From Galerina marginata (taxonomy: Eukaryota > Basidiomycota > Agaricomycetes > Agaricales > Galerinaceae): a stretch of 64,000 nt of DNA. This document shows, in pieces, positions 46,601 through 58,999 of this stretch (within the stretch, counting starts at the first letter, position 1; each line of letters begins with the position of its first letter). The translations under genes were made by a program, and so were the position numbers. The notes under the pieces are model-generated. The model was not told the DNA's origin. It was given only the letters and a program-made list of their open reading frames with translations, and did not search any database. The DNA is taken from the NCBI GenBank assembly GCA_023014335.1, contig JAECYW010000005.1:2976001-3040000 (forward strand). Reading direction: 5' to 3'.

Positions 46601-48485
46601 CTGTTGTGACTGTAATTTCATCTTATTTCATATAGGCACGAAACACGCATTCGAGCCTTCAAAAAAGGATCGAGGAACTTTCAAGCATCATCAATGCGGC
46701 TGAGGATGGCATTTTTGCCCCGTTCTGCCGTAAAATCCGAGTGGCAAATATTCGGGAGTACGAGGAACGCCAGCTGAAGGTCGCACAAGAAGAGAGTCAA
46801 GCTCGTTTGCGATATGACACTCAGATTGCTCGGTTAACGAACCAGTATGTTTTCTTTGTTTTTATATATACAGAATACTTAAGACATTTTAGAGCCGAGT
46901 TCGAGAACGAAGGTTTAACCAATATTCGCGAGCGTCTAGGTCGTTTGGATACCCTCATCGACACCGAGAAAGCGAACCTGAAGAAGCTCGAGGAGCAGAA
47001 AGTTGCTGCAGAAAAGGATATCGAGGCTTCAGAGACTGTGGTTGTTAATTTGAAAGAAGAACTCGTGGCTATCCAGGAAACCCTTGAGGAGAAAACGAAA
47101 GTGGTGGACCAGGTCAAGAAGACAAATTTGAAAGCTTCCAAGGTCCTTGATCAAGCTTTGAAAGAGATCGCTATTTGTGTGAGTTGTCTAGTGGTGTCAA
47201 GTTTACAATTTGTCTGATTGCAGCTGCCTTGTAGAACGACGAGATTGAAAAGCTTGGTCTCGAGCGATCTGCTCTGTATCGCAAGTGTCGTCTTGAAGAG
47301 GTCGAGTTGCCTCTGCTCGAAGGCAACCTCAAGCACGTTCCCATGGAAGAGGTATGTCCTGTCTTTAAATTCTGCATCTTTATGTTGATAGGTTTTCAGA
47401 ATCTTCGTGAAGAAATGGCCATGGACGTGGACGAGGACGAGAATGGCACACAAAGGCCCAAGGTCGCTGCAGACTATGGTATCCAAGTCGATTTCGAATC
47501 TATCGATGAAGATAGTGCTGAAAATCCAGCTGACACCTTCGCACGACTCGACAAGGAAATCGCGGAAAAGGCCTCTGAGATCGAGCGGATGGCTCCTAAC
47601 ATGAAAGCGATGGAACGGTGAGTCTTGTCTTGAGCTATTTTTGCTGGTGTTTGACGTGAAACGTTTCCTAGCCTCGATGATGTAGAGACAAAACTCGCAG
47701 ACACGGAAAAAGAGGCGGAGAAAGCACGGAAGGATTCTAAATCTGCACGCGATCATTTCAACGATGTTAAAAAAAGAAGGTTTGGGTCCCAATCATTCAA
47801 CGAGTTCTGTTACTGATGAAGAACCAGATGCGATATGTTCAACAAAGCATATAATCACATCTCCGATCGTATTGATCAAGTGTACAAGGAGCTGACGAAG
47901 GGAAAAGCAGCGCCCATGGGTGGCGTTGCATATTTGAGCTTGGAGGACAGTGAGGTTCGTATCATTTTTTTCATTTCTTGAACGACTGTTCATCCATTCG
48001 TGATGTAGGAGCCTTATAATGGTGGCATCAAGTATCATGCCATGCCTCCAATGAAACGTTTCCGAGATATGGAACAGCTCTCAGGAGGAGAGAAGACTGT
48101 GGCTGCTTTGGCTCTCTTATTTGCGATTCACAGGTGAGCGCGTGTTGATATCTTTTCTATACTTAGTTATTTATCTTTTTTGTTCGTCTAGCTACCAACC
48201 TGCTCCGTTTTTCGTTCTGGATGAAGTCGATGCTGCCTTAGACAACACCAATGTTGCCAAAGTCGCGAATTATATCCGGGCACATGCGTCCGATACCTTC
48301 CAATTTGTCGTCATTAGTTTGAAGGGTTCTCTGTATGAAAGAGGTCATTCCTTGGTTGGCATCTACCGAGATCAGGAAGTAAATAGTTCTCGGACGTTGA
48401 CTCTTGACGTAAGTTCTTTACTACTCAAATGCTCATACTCTTGCTAATATGAATTCTGCTACAGTTGACCCAATATGACGACTGA
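43664..48485 (+). CDS. SMC1: cohesin subunit SMC1
   Basis: About 22 exons, beginning 43664-43707, 43758-44057, 44108-44468, 44521-44754 and 44808-44979. SMC1 is the ATPase arm of the cohesin ring that holds sister chromatids together. It starts [14 protein letters not shown], with Walker [19 protein letters not shown], and has [17 protein letters not shown]. Long coiled coils follow on each side of a hinge (~45720-46090) with [20 protein letters not shown]. The C-terminal head has the ABC signature [16 protein letters not shown] and Walker [14 protein letters not shown]. The ending [14 protein letters not shown] is usual for SMC1. An acidic Glu/Asp/Gly insert after the first head strand is larger than in yeast. 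All checked joins keep frame, so it should be functional. Confidence 0.95.
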
Positions 48486-48796
48486 GGACAGATATGTACG
48501 CCTTGCTTTGTATTCATTTGCTTTTCTCCATTGCTCTTATCTCGTCCCTTGTTGTATGTAATTGTACGAACTTAACGATTATACCATATTATTTCGCCCG
48601 GCATAATTTCCATAATTTGATTGTCGAAGATTACTTGTGTAAAACAACTTGAAAGAAAAGTACAGGATGTGGGTTGGTAGAAGTAAAAGCAATACATATT
48701 TACAAGTGAACTATCTAAAATGCAGATGTGGTCGAAAGCTGAAGTAACACGATGTACAATAAAGTAAGACATAAGTTTTAAGAATAGTTGATGTGG
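48486..48796. other. convergent intergenic region
   Basis: 311 bp between two stop codons. A/T-rich 3' UTR sequence with nothing else visible. Confidence 0.4.
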
Positions 48797-51700
48797 TCAG
48801 AAAGGTTGAGATGAAAGAGTCCGCGCAACGTCGTTGGCGTTCTGGTTGCTGCCGAAGGTGACCTGGTGTGCCGCTTGCGGAACAGGTGGAGGAAGAGGGT
48901 GTGAGCGAGACTCGCTCAGTGTCAGGACCTCGTCGAAATACGAACTGAGAACGGACATATGTTTGGGGGGATGGTAGTCGTCCTTGGGGGGCGCCGGGAA
49001 GTCCGATAGGCCTGACATCCTGGAAACTGTCGAGGTAGTCATGTAACTGCTTCGGGTGGCCTCCGTCGGTGGTTGAAGTCCAGAAACTACCCGTTCTTCA
49101 ACGTCTTCGGCTTCCTTGGTTTTCTCTGACCGATTGTGTACGAAGGCAGTCTGTTCAAACGAGACGTGGTGGTCGGAGGAGAGGGTGGGCGGCGTTGAAA
49201 CAGACTCAACCATCCCAACCCGGAAAACCGCTAAAGGAAGAAAGGATTAGTCTCACGTTAAGAAGAAATGATCGAGAGGCTTACCAGTCGGATCGTCGTC
49301 GTCAGCATTTTCAATGTACGACGAGGCTCTGGAGGACTGAATGTCTTCCGGCAAAGTGTCCGACGGTTTGAAGGCATGAATAGGAGCAGGCAAACCCTCA
49401 TGTTCTGGAGATCCAGACTGAGGCATTTCTTCGAAAACAAACTGCAGTGCTCCTTCCGGCAGCCTCTTGGCAGGCGTAGCATTTCGATACAAGGATGTCG
49501 GAGACTGAGAGTACTGACTGCTCGTCCGCTCTCGCTCCAGTGCCAACTGCTCGAACTCATCGCTAAGCTGACGTGCCAAACTTGTGAGGCTGCTTCCAGT
49601 GCGACGGTTGGGCATGTTGAGGTCCCATGGAGTCGAAGATCTATTTGGAGGTGAGGGTGTCTCAGGAAGCGCAGCTTCCGTGGGCGTTCGGCCTATGACA
49701 TGAGGGGCAGGCCTGTAAAAGAGGTCTTGGAAGCTGTCAAGGTCATTTGGGCTTCCGAGAGGAGGAGGAGAACGCTGAGGAGAGGAATCTGACGTGGCTG
49801 CAGGTGAAATAGACTGTGCGCGATCGACAGCCGGTGTAGGGAGGTATTCCAGGTGAGATGAAGCATTTGCTGATGGTTCAGACGAGTGCTGCATGTCTTC
49901 CAAGTCCAAAGGTCGCGATAGATCGAACTGGACGCCGTGTCGACGAGAGCTGGCACCGAACTCGGGTAAGTGCAAACCCTTGAACTCTTCTGCTTGATCG
50001 TGCTCCAGTTGCAGGGTCCGCTGCTGCTCCTGTGCTGCCCGTACTTCAGCATTGACCAACGTTTCCCCGACACCAACAATGTCATTGATGATGATTGTTT
50101 GTCGGTTTGGAGAAGAACTGCTAGCGTTGTCTGGCAGGAGGGGAGAGTATTTCAAGTCGCCTGGGAGAATTTCCCGTACGACACCTGGAGAAAGTTGGGC
50201 CCACATCTTCGATGGGTTGGGAGTGCCGTCCTCGGAGCGGAACTGTCCAACCAGCCCATTAGCGTCGAGATAACTATCACGTTGTGACGGCTGGGCGTAA
50301 GGGTGAAGGACCATATGCGGCGGCAGTTTATGCCTTGCAATAATCTCCGAGATAGGCGGCGCCTTTAAACCTAGGTTAACCGATGGATGTGGTCCAGCGT
50401 ATTCTACATGGCGTTGGTGCTCCAACGACGAAGGACCTGGTGCGTTGCTGAAGGAGAGTCCGCCTTGAGCGTAAGGGTGGTTTGGTATGTAGTCCAAATC
50501 CTCCTCAGGGGGTGTACCCAGCGCGATGCCCACTTTCGAATCGCTAAGTCTGGACTCTGCTGGCGATGGCGTATGTCTTTGGGCGATGTATTGTGGGTGT
50601 ATACGTTGTCCACGATCCACGGGAATGTGCGCAGGATCTGCTAGACGGATTACTCTGGTCTCGTTTCCCTTCAAAGCCCCCTCCAAGTCTGGTGCCTTAG
50701 TCCTCCCTGGATTCAACGAAGTGGTGCTATCCGTCACTGGGTATCCACAAATCACGGTCGACTTGGCCACCTTCATGGCCGACTTGCTCCACGAATTATT
50801 CCTGGAATGGTTTCGAGAATGTGACTTGGAAGATTTGTCAAGCGATTTGGCGAGCGAGTTGCTGTGAGAATGCGACATTCTTCCCGATGATGTGGTGGTC
50901 GTACCCTCGCTGAAGCTCATGTTCAATCTCGGGGGGCCAATGGTTGGCGTTAGGGGTTGCGCTCCTAGGCACGCACGCGCGGCGATGTACTCCATGCTGG
51001 ATTGATGCTGATGTTTCCCCTGCCGACCCTTCTGCGTCAACGACTTGGTTCTAGTCCTCGACAAGCTCCGTGCGCGTTTGTTACCCCACGAATTTGCAGC
51101 CTGCATTTGCCATTCCCGCCTTTGCTTGTCGAGCAGTTGGCCTTCCCGCAGCACACTGCAAAGTGATGGAAGAATCAGTATAACTGTCAGGAGTGGGCAA
51201 ATTGAACAAGATAACGTACTTCGCTAACGATGGTGGGGGACTGGGTAACGCCAAATCGTCCTGTGCGAAGCTTTTCGGTCTAGGTGGTCTCGAAGTCGAC
51301 ACTTGTGCTCCAGCTCGCGAAGTCTGGGGATCCCTAGAAGTTGAGGCATATGAGTGCTGTATATCCTGCGTCTTTGAACGTCCATTGTTTAAATCCACCA
51401 AAGAACGTGAATGGGCTAGCACACGGGATGGAATGCCCGGTTCCCGCTGCTGCAGTTGCTGCTGTTGTTGCGTAGCGAAGTCCTCAGTCAACGGGGTTCC
51501 AGGCGGGCTGACGATCCTTCCACTACTTTCCATAATCGGGCCATCCATGGGTTCATGTTTCAACTTTAGCCTCGGACGAGGGAAGAGCAAAGCATCACAC
51601 CAGGTCTCCGCAGATAACCAGCGATCTTTTCCTTTAGGAAACACGAAGTTAGGTGCATTGTTCTTGTCGGCAACGGATATGGTTTGATTACGGAGGTTTG

Positions 51701-52898
51701 GTGTCGAGATTGAGTTCTTGAGCGCTTTGACTCCAGCAGAACGTGGAGAGAATGCGGAATGAGCGGCGTCAGCGCTGCTTGGACCTGCCGTTTGCACGGG
51801 CGTCGTGAAGGTCAGTCGTGGTGGGTTGGTATTACCTGGGGATAGAGCGATACGAGGCGTAGGTATCAGCGGTGCCGTACGGGGTGGTTCTGGAATCTCA
51901 GTCTGCGGGAATACATAGGCGTAGGGATGGCCAGAACCCGTCGAAGTGGAATTTTGCCGTGACATACCAGCGCCTTCTCGAGACCCTGGTTGGAGAGAGC
52001 TACGCGAGCCTCCTGAAGAACTTGGTGATTGAGGTTGGTAATTGGGCTGCTGGAGGTACCGCTTGGCATCGGTCGATTTATTAAGGAGTGTCGAGTAGTA
52101 GGAGTTGTAGTAATCCTCATCAGTAGCTGTCATGCTCATTTTGTCGGCCTGATGCAGAAGCTGAGTATCGTTTACGCCTGACGGACGTTTGGACTCGGAG
52201 GATGAACTCTGGCGTGGCGGTGTCGGGGATTCGAACCTTGCGTAGGGGCCTTCCTTCTCTGCCGCACTGGATCGCGAGAGATGACTTGATTTACGAAGAG
52301 AATGACTCCGGTCCAGAGAGAGAACTGATGCAGCTCTGCCGCCGAAGTTGAAAATACTGGCGAAACTGATCCGGTTCGCGTCTTTTGAACGAACGGCAGG
52401 CATGGGCGACTCTCCGACGCCGCCCACAGCATCTAAGCTGATGTAAGATGGCACAGGAGGTGGGTTCCCCGAAGACACCGTCGAGCGACGACGGGTCAGA
52501 CTGGCTCGGTTCGGATCCACCGCGCCTGACGACGTCGTCCGTCCAGAAATAACAGAGAACGTGCGATCCCTGCTTCGGCCCTTGCGTTCCTCCTCGACAG
52601 GTCTTCCACCGCCGCTGCTTCGAGTGTTGAAGTCATTATGACCGCCATACCGAATGTGGAGCTCCCTGTCAGCTAGCATGCTGTCATCTTCGTCGTAGTC
52701 CTCCACCGGATCCCCCCAACTATCCCTGGCTTTCGGACGACGTACTGGCTCGCGGGGCGCTTCGTATGGACCATTGTAGGGGATGTACCAGTCTTCGTTG
52801 TTCCCTGACTTGGTTTTTGATTCGCGAGACCGTGATGAAAACCCAAAACCACCACGCAACCTAGCAAAAGGCGGGTTTGGAGCTGTCTGGGTAGCCAT
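48797..52898 (-). CDS. large Ser/Pro-rich disordered protein, unknown function
   Basis: Three exons (52898-51220, 51155-49285 and 49230-48797) give 1327 residues. No catalytic or folded domain is recognisable. The sequence is dominated by Ser, Pro, Arg and Gln with many SP/TP and RxxS sites, as in heavily phosphorylated scaffolds. There is a poly-Gln run (near 51460), a segment rich in S-H-S-N/S-R-N-H repeats (near 50830) and a short conserved-looking motif APPISEIIARHKLPPHMVLH. The first exon begins with the ATG giving MATQTAPNPP. An earlier in-frame GTG is not used. Possible roles include polarity or cytoskeletal adaptor proteins, but nothing in the sequence decides. Codon use and clean splicing argue for a real gene. 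Confidence 0.8.
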
Positions 52899-54816
52899 GA
52901 ATAGTGAAGATTTGAGGGTCCAAGGAAGGCTCAGTCGCTCCCTATAGCCCGCGCCAGCAAATCCCCGACGTGGCAGAGGAAAATTGAGCACGAAAAAACT
53001 TGAACAGGGGTATCACGGTCCAGTAACTTGATTAAGGAACGATGTTTGAAGGAGAAGTTTAGCTTTTTGACCAGACTTGGAAATTTTTATGACTTTTGCT
53101 CACCTGAGAGCCTGGCTATCCTCCTGTTTCCTTGGTCTGCACAACGAACTAGAGAGCCTTGGAAAGCATCCAGGTCAATCCTGGATGATGGAAAGGAAGA
53201 GGAAGACAATACACATACGTTTTCCATCAAACCTCTCATGGCGAAGCAATTCTCACGAATCCCTGTGTTTTAGTGATCGTCCCAAATTAGATCTTTTATG
53301 CCGTTCCACGTGGATTGGGAATCTAGCCACACGAGGTTCACACCAGAAGAACGAGGTACGCTTCCGAAAACCACTTGAATGACCTCAATAATTTATAAAG
53401 TATGGAATTAGTTCGAATTTTCTTCGTTTTTCCCAATTTTCTAACGCCTCTGCTCTGATTTAGAAGCACGTCGCATATGGCAGGAGGACCAGACACCACT
53501 CCATCGTTCTTGATATCAAAGCCTGAGCTGATAGTCCGAATGACAGCGTAGGAGCCACAAAAGGACAGGCCACATAGCCAGGCAGTTTCGACATGACATT
53601 CCTTTGCTCACAATGTAACAGTACTTGATGAAGCTTTCGCTGAGACTAACAATAGCACTTCAACGTAATTTCCATCCAATTCGATGAGATATACTCACTT
53701 GCCCCGCATTCGATACATGTACAGGAAATGTCAGCGCTTGCTGACACCGCTACACAGTAGCTCATTAATGAAAATCGGACATATGCAAATGGGCAGCAAG
53801 TTCTCTCAGAAGTACCTAAAGAAAAAGATTACTCCCAACGAGAAGATGGCTGGACTCATCCGTCATGGATGGGCATCATTAACCTAAGAATATACCATGA
53901 AGGATTCATCACTGAGCGCATCAAGTCCGGACGATAAATACATCCTCAATGGATCCCATGCTCGTCCAGATCAAGTATATTTTGCTCCCCAGCAGCCAAT
54001 TGATGCCTTACTTGTGTTAATTGTTTGACAGAGGCGCAGAACGGCGTCGATTGAAGGCAGCTTGGCAGCACTCACGCCGCGGTCGCTGAGTCAAGCTGGT
54101 AAATGGTGGTGACCAACATAGTGCAGCTCGTTGCGATGGACATCGATTGACGACTTGTGAGGAACGAGGTGAGCTTTGTGATACGGCGATGGAGAAATCC
54201 GTTATTTAAATACTAGTGTGTTGCTTTCCGGCCAGAATACTGAGCGTCTTGTAGGCATGAATAAATACTGCGCATATTGCCCCGCCATTTCCAAGATAGA
54301 ATGAGGTAAATCTTCGTGTAATATCGTCCATCGTTCGTCCAAAACTTGATAGATGGCTTTCATCCTCGAGGTAAACATGCCGACCTTTCAACTTGCCATA
54401 AGTAATAGGTATCCAAGGACCTGCCATGCCAACCCGTTTTAAATCCCCAGAGTAGTAATTCGTTATCAGTCGAACGACAACGACTCGGATGCGAAGACAG
54501 GAAAGAACTCGGAGTAGAAAGAATAGATTTGGGTCCGTCTAGCACCGCCCAGAGAGATGAACGGCATATCGTCATGCTTAACAGTAGGCGGATGATTAAT
54601 CACCCTCCCCGTCTCTAAGGTGTATTGTCAAAGGACCAAGAATACAAACCACGTTCGACCATGACCTCGAGACTTGATATATCAGATAGATAGCTGTCGC
54701 CAAGTTAAACCCGAGGGCACAGAATGGGAGGCCCGGAGTCCACCGGGACGAGAACATCGACGTGACGTCCGTTTACACAGACGTCAGAATGTGGGGGAGA
54801 GTTCTAAATTTGAAGA
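52899..54816. other. 1.9-kb region without a supported gene
   Basis: The left edge holds the promoter of the disordered-protein gene. Minus-strand pieces around 54200-54600 (for example a stretch reading DDMPFISLGGARRTQIYSFY) look faintly coding but do not connect into a complete gene. Confidence 0.35.
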
Positions 54817-54824
54817 ACAAAAAG
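54817..54824. repeat. target-site duplication of hAT element, left
   Basis: ACAAAAAG, repeated exactly at 58992-58999. Confidence 0.9.
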
Positions 54825-57800
54825 TAGTGTTGCCGCGAGTTGAGCTGGCTTGAGTTCTGAGCGGGCTTGAGTTTCAGTCTAACCTTATTCAGTGGCTTGA
54901 GTTCGCTTGAGTTTGATGAACTCAAGCGCGGCTTGAGTTCCCTGACTTGCCAACTTTGTAATATTTCCTATTTTGTGTCAGTGACGTTGCCTCTCTCCTC
55001 GGTCACCCATCATCGTTGTCTTATCACTATACCTTCATATACTCTCCTGACCCCTTCCACAATATCATTATGATTCTCATATGCTCTACTGAGTCATGAA
55101 AGCTCAAATAAAGGGGTCAAAGAGGTCTATTGTTTTCAATGGTGTTAGGATGAAGTGAATGGAAACGGAGGCGAGTCATCAATTTATGTGGGATTATTGG
55201 AAGGTGAGTCGCACTCTCTGGTTTATTGCAGCTCCTGTTGACTAGAATCTTTTAGTTGCTTGCATTTTATGTTTACAGCGCAACGAGGGTCTCTCCGTCG
55301 AGCCTGAACACTGGAGCGGTGAGTATAGTGTATAAATTGCTCAAGTTGGAGAGGTGCCGACGCATGGATCCCTCTTCAGATGATATCCCCCAAATCCAGG
55401 GGTCGTTTCCGCCAGTTCCGACCTATCGATTCACTTATCAACATCCTCTACACCCACCCACTGCGCCAGAGGGTTATTATCATCACCCATCTTATGCGCC
55501 TAATGCTCTCTCCATTGAAGGCTCGCAAACTGGTACCTACCACGCCCCATTGCAGTTCCACCACACGTTTGCGTCACAACCCAGTACCTCAACTCAACAA
55601 GTACCTCTTGGGCCGTCTCAACAAAATTTTGCCTCAGGGCCCGCCTCCCGCTCTGAGGGTTCGTCACGAAAACGACCTGCTTCAAACAACGCCGCTGCTG
55701 CCACGACTTCAAAACGTGCACGAGGTGCAATTGCGGAGAATATAAGGCCGGCAGCCTCAAGTCCTGCACCCTCGCGACTCCGTTATCAGGTACTACCCAC
55801 CACTCACCCTATCTCGTCCAGTCAAACGACCGAGGCACCACCGCCACTACATATTTCGCTCGACAATTCGACTTTTATCCCAGGCGTCGGCCCTTTCACT
55901 GCCCCTGTCAACGTCTCAAATGTCCAACACCCCGGCCTATCTGGAATTGGACTTGGCTCGATTCTTCCTCGGGAGAAGAAGAGCGGGTCGAAAGCGACAG
56001 ATGTATGGTTTTTCGTTAAACGAGCTATTTCAAAGGAAAAACCCACAGCTGTAATTACATCTTCGTCACCCGACTCCGATATCTTTTACGATCGGCCAAA
56101 GGACGCTGAGTTTGTAGCGTGTCGGCTTTGCTGGTAAGTTCTTGCTTGTCCTTTTTCTTCTTGATGAAACCATTGATTGCGGTTTTCAGTGGAAAAGACT
56201 GGGCTGCTTGGAAATGCTGTGACGGTCAGACAACAAACATCCGGAACCATCTACGGGAGAAACACGGGGACACGTATCGTGAAATGGTGATTCTCAACAA
56301 GCTCAAAGGTTGGGAGGAAATTGCGAGTGGTGGCCACCAATCCTCCTTCCGTACCCCATCTGCTCGTGAACGGTTCACGTTGGAGGGCTTCTATGAAAGG
56401 TTAATCAAATGGATAGTTGTGGATGATCAGGTAGGTTTTTCTCACCCCTACACCTGCAAGCATACTGATTAATTCTGATGCCATCCACAGTCCTTGAATG
56501 TTGTCGACTCTCCGGAACTTCGAGATCTCTTTCTCTATATTAGTCAAGATCTCAACGACCGCGACATTCCTCACCGCACCCGCATCACAAAACTTATTGT
56601 TGAAGCATTCCAACGGGAATATAAGGCCATGGTTGAGGAGATTCGAGTACATTTTCTTCATCGTTATTTATTGTGTAAGTGATATCGTACTCATCTTAAT
56701 GTCCAGAATTCGTTAGGCCGTGTTTCATACACGGGCGATGTCTGGTCTCGCCAAAATCTAGAGTCCTATTTTGCTGTTTCGGGTCACTACTTGATTATAG
56801 CCCTTAACGGGCATCTGGAGTTACGAAATCGCCTGGTCGCTTTCCGGTGTATACACGGCTCACATACAGGAGAACATCTTGCCGAAGTCTTTCTACAAGT
56901 GATCGAAGAATTGGGTGTCCTCGACCGTGTAAGTTATAGTCAAGAGAGTTTAGCATAGAACTTGATCAGATCATCGTAGATTGGCATGATAACTCTCGAT
57001 AATGCCTCCAACAACAACACCATGATGGAAAGTCTTTCCGATCGCCTTGAAGAAAAAGGTATCAAGTTTGATAAGGATGGAAATCGTATTCGGTAAGGAA
57101 TGGTTCTCTTGTCATCGCCAGCAGCTGAAATGTTCCCCAGATGCTTTCCGCACGTTACCAACATTGCGACAAAGACCGGCCTCAAACATCTGACCAAGAT
57201 TCCTTCAGATGACCCAGAGGTTGGTGACCCAACACTTATTGAAGATGGCGAGTGGCAAGCAATTCCGTACCAAATTCCTTATGATTACCGAGAAGCTCTT
57301 AATGGTGATGTCGTTGCCGCTGTCCGGAAGCTTGTCAATGCTTGTCGGGCATCTGGTCAGCGACGTGAATTACTGGAAGAGATCATCAAGAAGGGTAATG
57401 CTGACGGTAGCTTTGACCTTCGCATTGTGACCTTGCTAAGAGACGTTGACACGAGGTGGTCTTCTACCTTCCTTATGATCGATAGGTTGCTCGAAATGTA
57501 TCCGGTAAGCTTTTGTTTCCAGTCAACTTTGGATTGAAGTTCTCGAGGTCCATTAACACGGTGCTAGGCTGTGAAGCGCCTTCTCGAATGCCCCGAACTC
57601 AGTGACATTACCGACTTAACTGCGAACCAGCTTCAAGTTCTAAAGGACATCCGTTTATTTTTGAATGTTTTTCACACCGCCCAGCAGATTGTTTCTGCAG
57701 AACAGACTCCAACACTTTCAATCGTTATTCCAGTCTATGAACACCTCATCGGAATGCTTGAAGACCTTAAGCGCCATGTCCCAAATATTTCACATGCCAT

Positions 57801-58991
57801 CCAAGCATCTATCGGAAAGCTGGAGGAATATCTTGAGAAATCGCGATCAAACAAGGTCTATGTGCTTGCCATGTGTAAGTTGTCCATCCCACAACTACCT
57901 TCCAATTTATGACCTCTTTTGGCATGACCTAGTGATAAATCCAATGATTAAGCTTCACTGGGCCGAGGTGCACTGGTCACCTCCAACGCTTTCAAGCGCA
58001 AAAGAGTGGATTCAGGCTGCAGTAAGTACTTAGCCCTGTTGATTCCGTTCTCCATACATATTTCATGTAGATGCTCGAACATCAGCAAGGCATCCAGGCT
58101 GAAAAATTGAAGGTTCCCGCGTCGACTGGGCGTCGACTTGTGAAGGTGCCCTCACATGCCGCTCGTGCTCAGGCAGCTGGATTGGCACGATTGAACGCTC
58201 TCGCAAAATCTCTATCAGCGGAAAACCTCAACCACAGCACATCTGGCCTTGAGCCAACTTCTACCCCGACACCTACCAGAGCCGAGATACATGCGCAGAA
58301 TCTTTTAACTGTGCGGGAGGAGTTGCGGCGATGGGATGCTGCGGGAATAATAGAAAACGAACAAGAGATTGAGGATTTTGACCTCGTACGATTCTGGCAG
58401 GTGTGTTCATAAATTCTATCCTTTTCTCGGTCGCTTACCTTTGTTGTAATCTAGAGCAAGAAGCATGAATTTCCGATCTTGTATAAGATTGCCCTTGATG
58501 TCATCCCAGTACAGGCCTCGGCTGTTCCTTGTGAAAGAGTCTTTTCTTCAAGCAAGGAAACTGACACTGACAGACGTTCAAATACCGGCCAAACACTAAT
58601 GGAGATTCTTCAAATCTCTAAATACCTTGCTCGATCCCATAGACTTGATTTCACTTCGGGCTTGCTTGCGACAGAGGAGGAGTGTACTGTAATTGATGTT
58701 CCCCCATCCACACTTACTGACCTGCTCAAAAGTGGTGACATAGAAGGTCTAGAGACTTTAATAGCTGGATCTCGTCGTTAATATAACTTGTATTACGCCT
58801 GCACAACCTACACAGAGCTCTAAGTTAATCCAGACCAAAGGACGAAGAGGTATCACAACCGTGGCAACGTGTGCCCCGGGAGGTGCCAAATGAGGAAGTC
58901 CAACTCAAGCCAGCTTGAGCGGAACTCAACCGAGCTCAAGCGAATTAGCCGAGAGCTTAAGTTGCGCTCAGCTCAGCTCACGGCAACACTA
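54825..58991 (+). mobile_element. hAT transposon, apparently complete (4167 bp)
   Basis: Ends are TAGTGTTGCCG and its inverse CGGCAACACTA, next to 8-bp duplications of ACAAAAAG. Both subterminal regions contain many GCTTGAGTT / AACTCAAGC motifs in opposite orientation, the presumed transposase-binding sites. The single gene inside has no stop or frameshift. Exact duplications, matching ends and an open transposase suggest recent insertion and possible activity. Confidence 0.93.
55364..58781 (+). CDS. hAT family transposase with BED-type zinc finger
   Basis: Ten exons (55364-56133, 56190-56430, 56491-56646, 56707-56928, 56980-57092, 57141-57504, 57568-57874, 57933-58021, 58071-58400 and 58455-58781) join in phase, giving 972 residues. 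A long Pro/Ser/Gln-rich N-terminus precedes a BED-like finger (CRLC-CGKDW, then HLREKHG). The catalytic core shows VSYTGDVWSRQNLESYFAV, with the first Asp in T-G-D-V-W, then IGMITLDNASNNNTMM with the second Asp region, and RCFPHVTN. The C-terminal dimerisation block reads FPILYKIALDVIPVQASAVP followed by CERVFSSSKET. These are the standard landmarks of hAT enzymes, which cut and paste by hairpin formation and leave 8-bp duplications. The BED finger should recognise the subterminal repeats. An earlier in-frame start at 55256 is less likely. Confidence 0.9.
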
Positions 58992-58999
58992 ACAAAAAG
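58992..58999. repeat. target-site duplication of hAT element, right
   Basis: ACAAAAAG, identical to the left copy. Confidence 0.9.

Noticed and set aside
52195..52260. GGTTCGAATCCCC-like T-arm on the minus strand, suggesting a tRNA
   Set aside because: It falls inside a long well-supported coding exon (YARFESPTPP...), and no matching D-arm, anticodon arm or acceptor stem is apparent.
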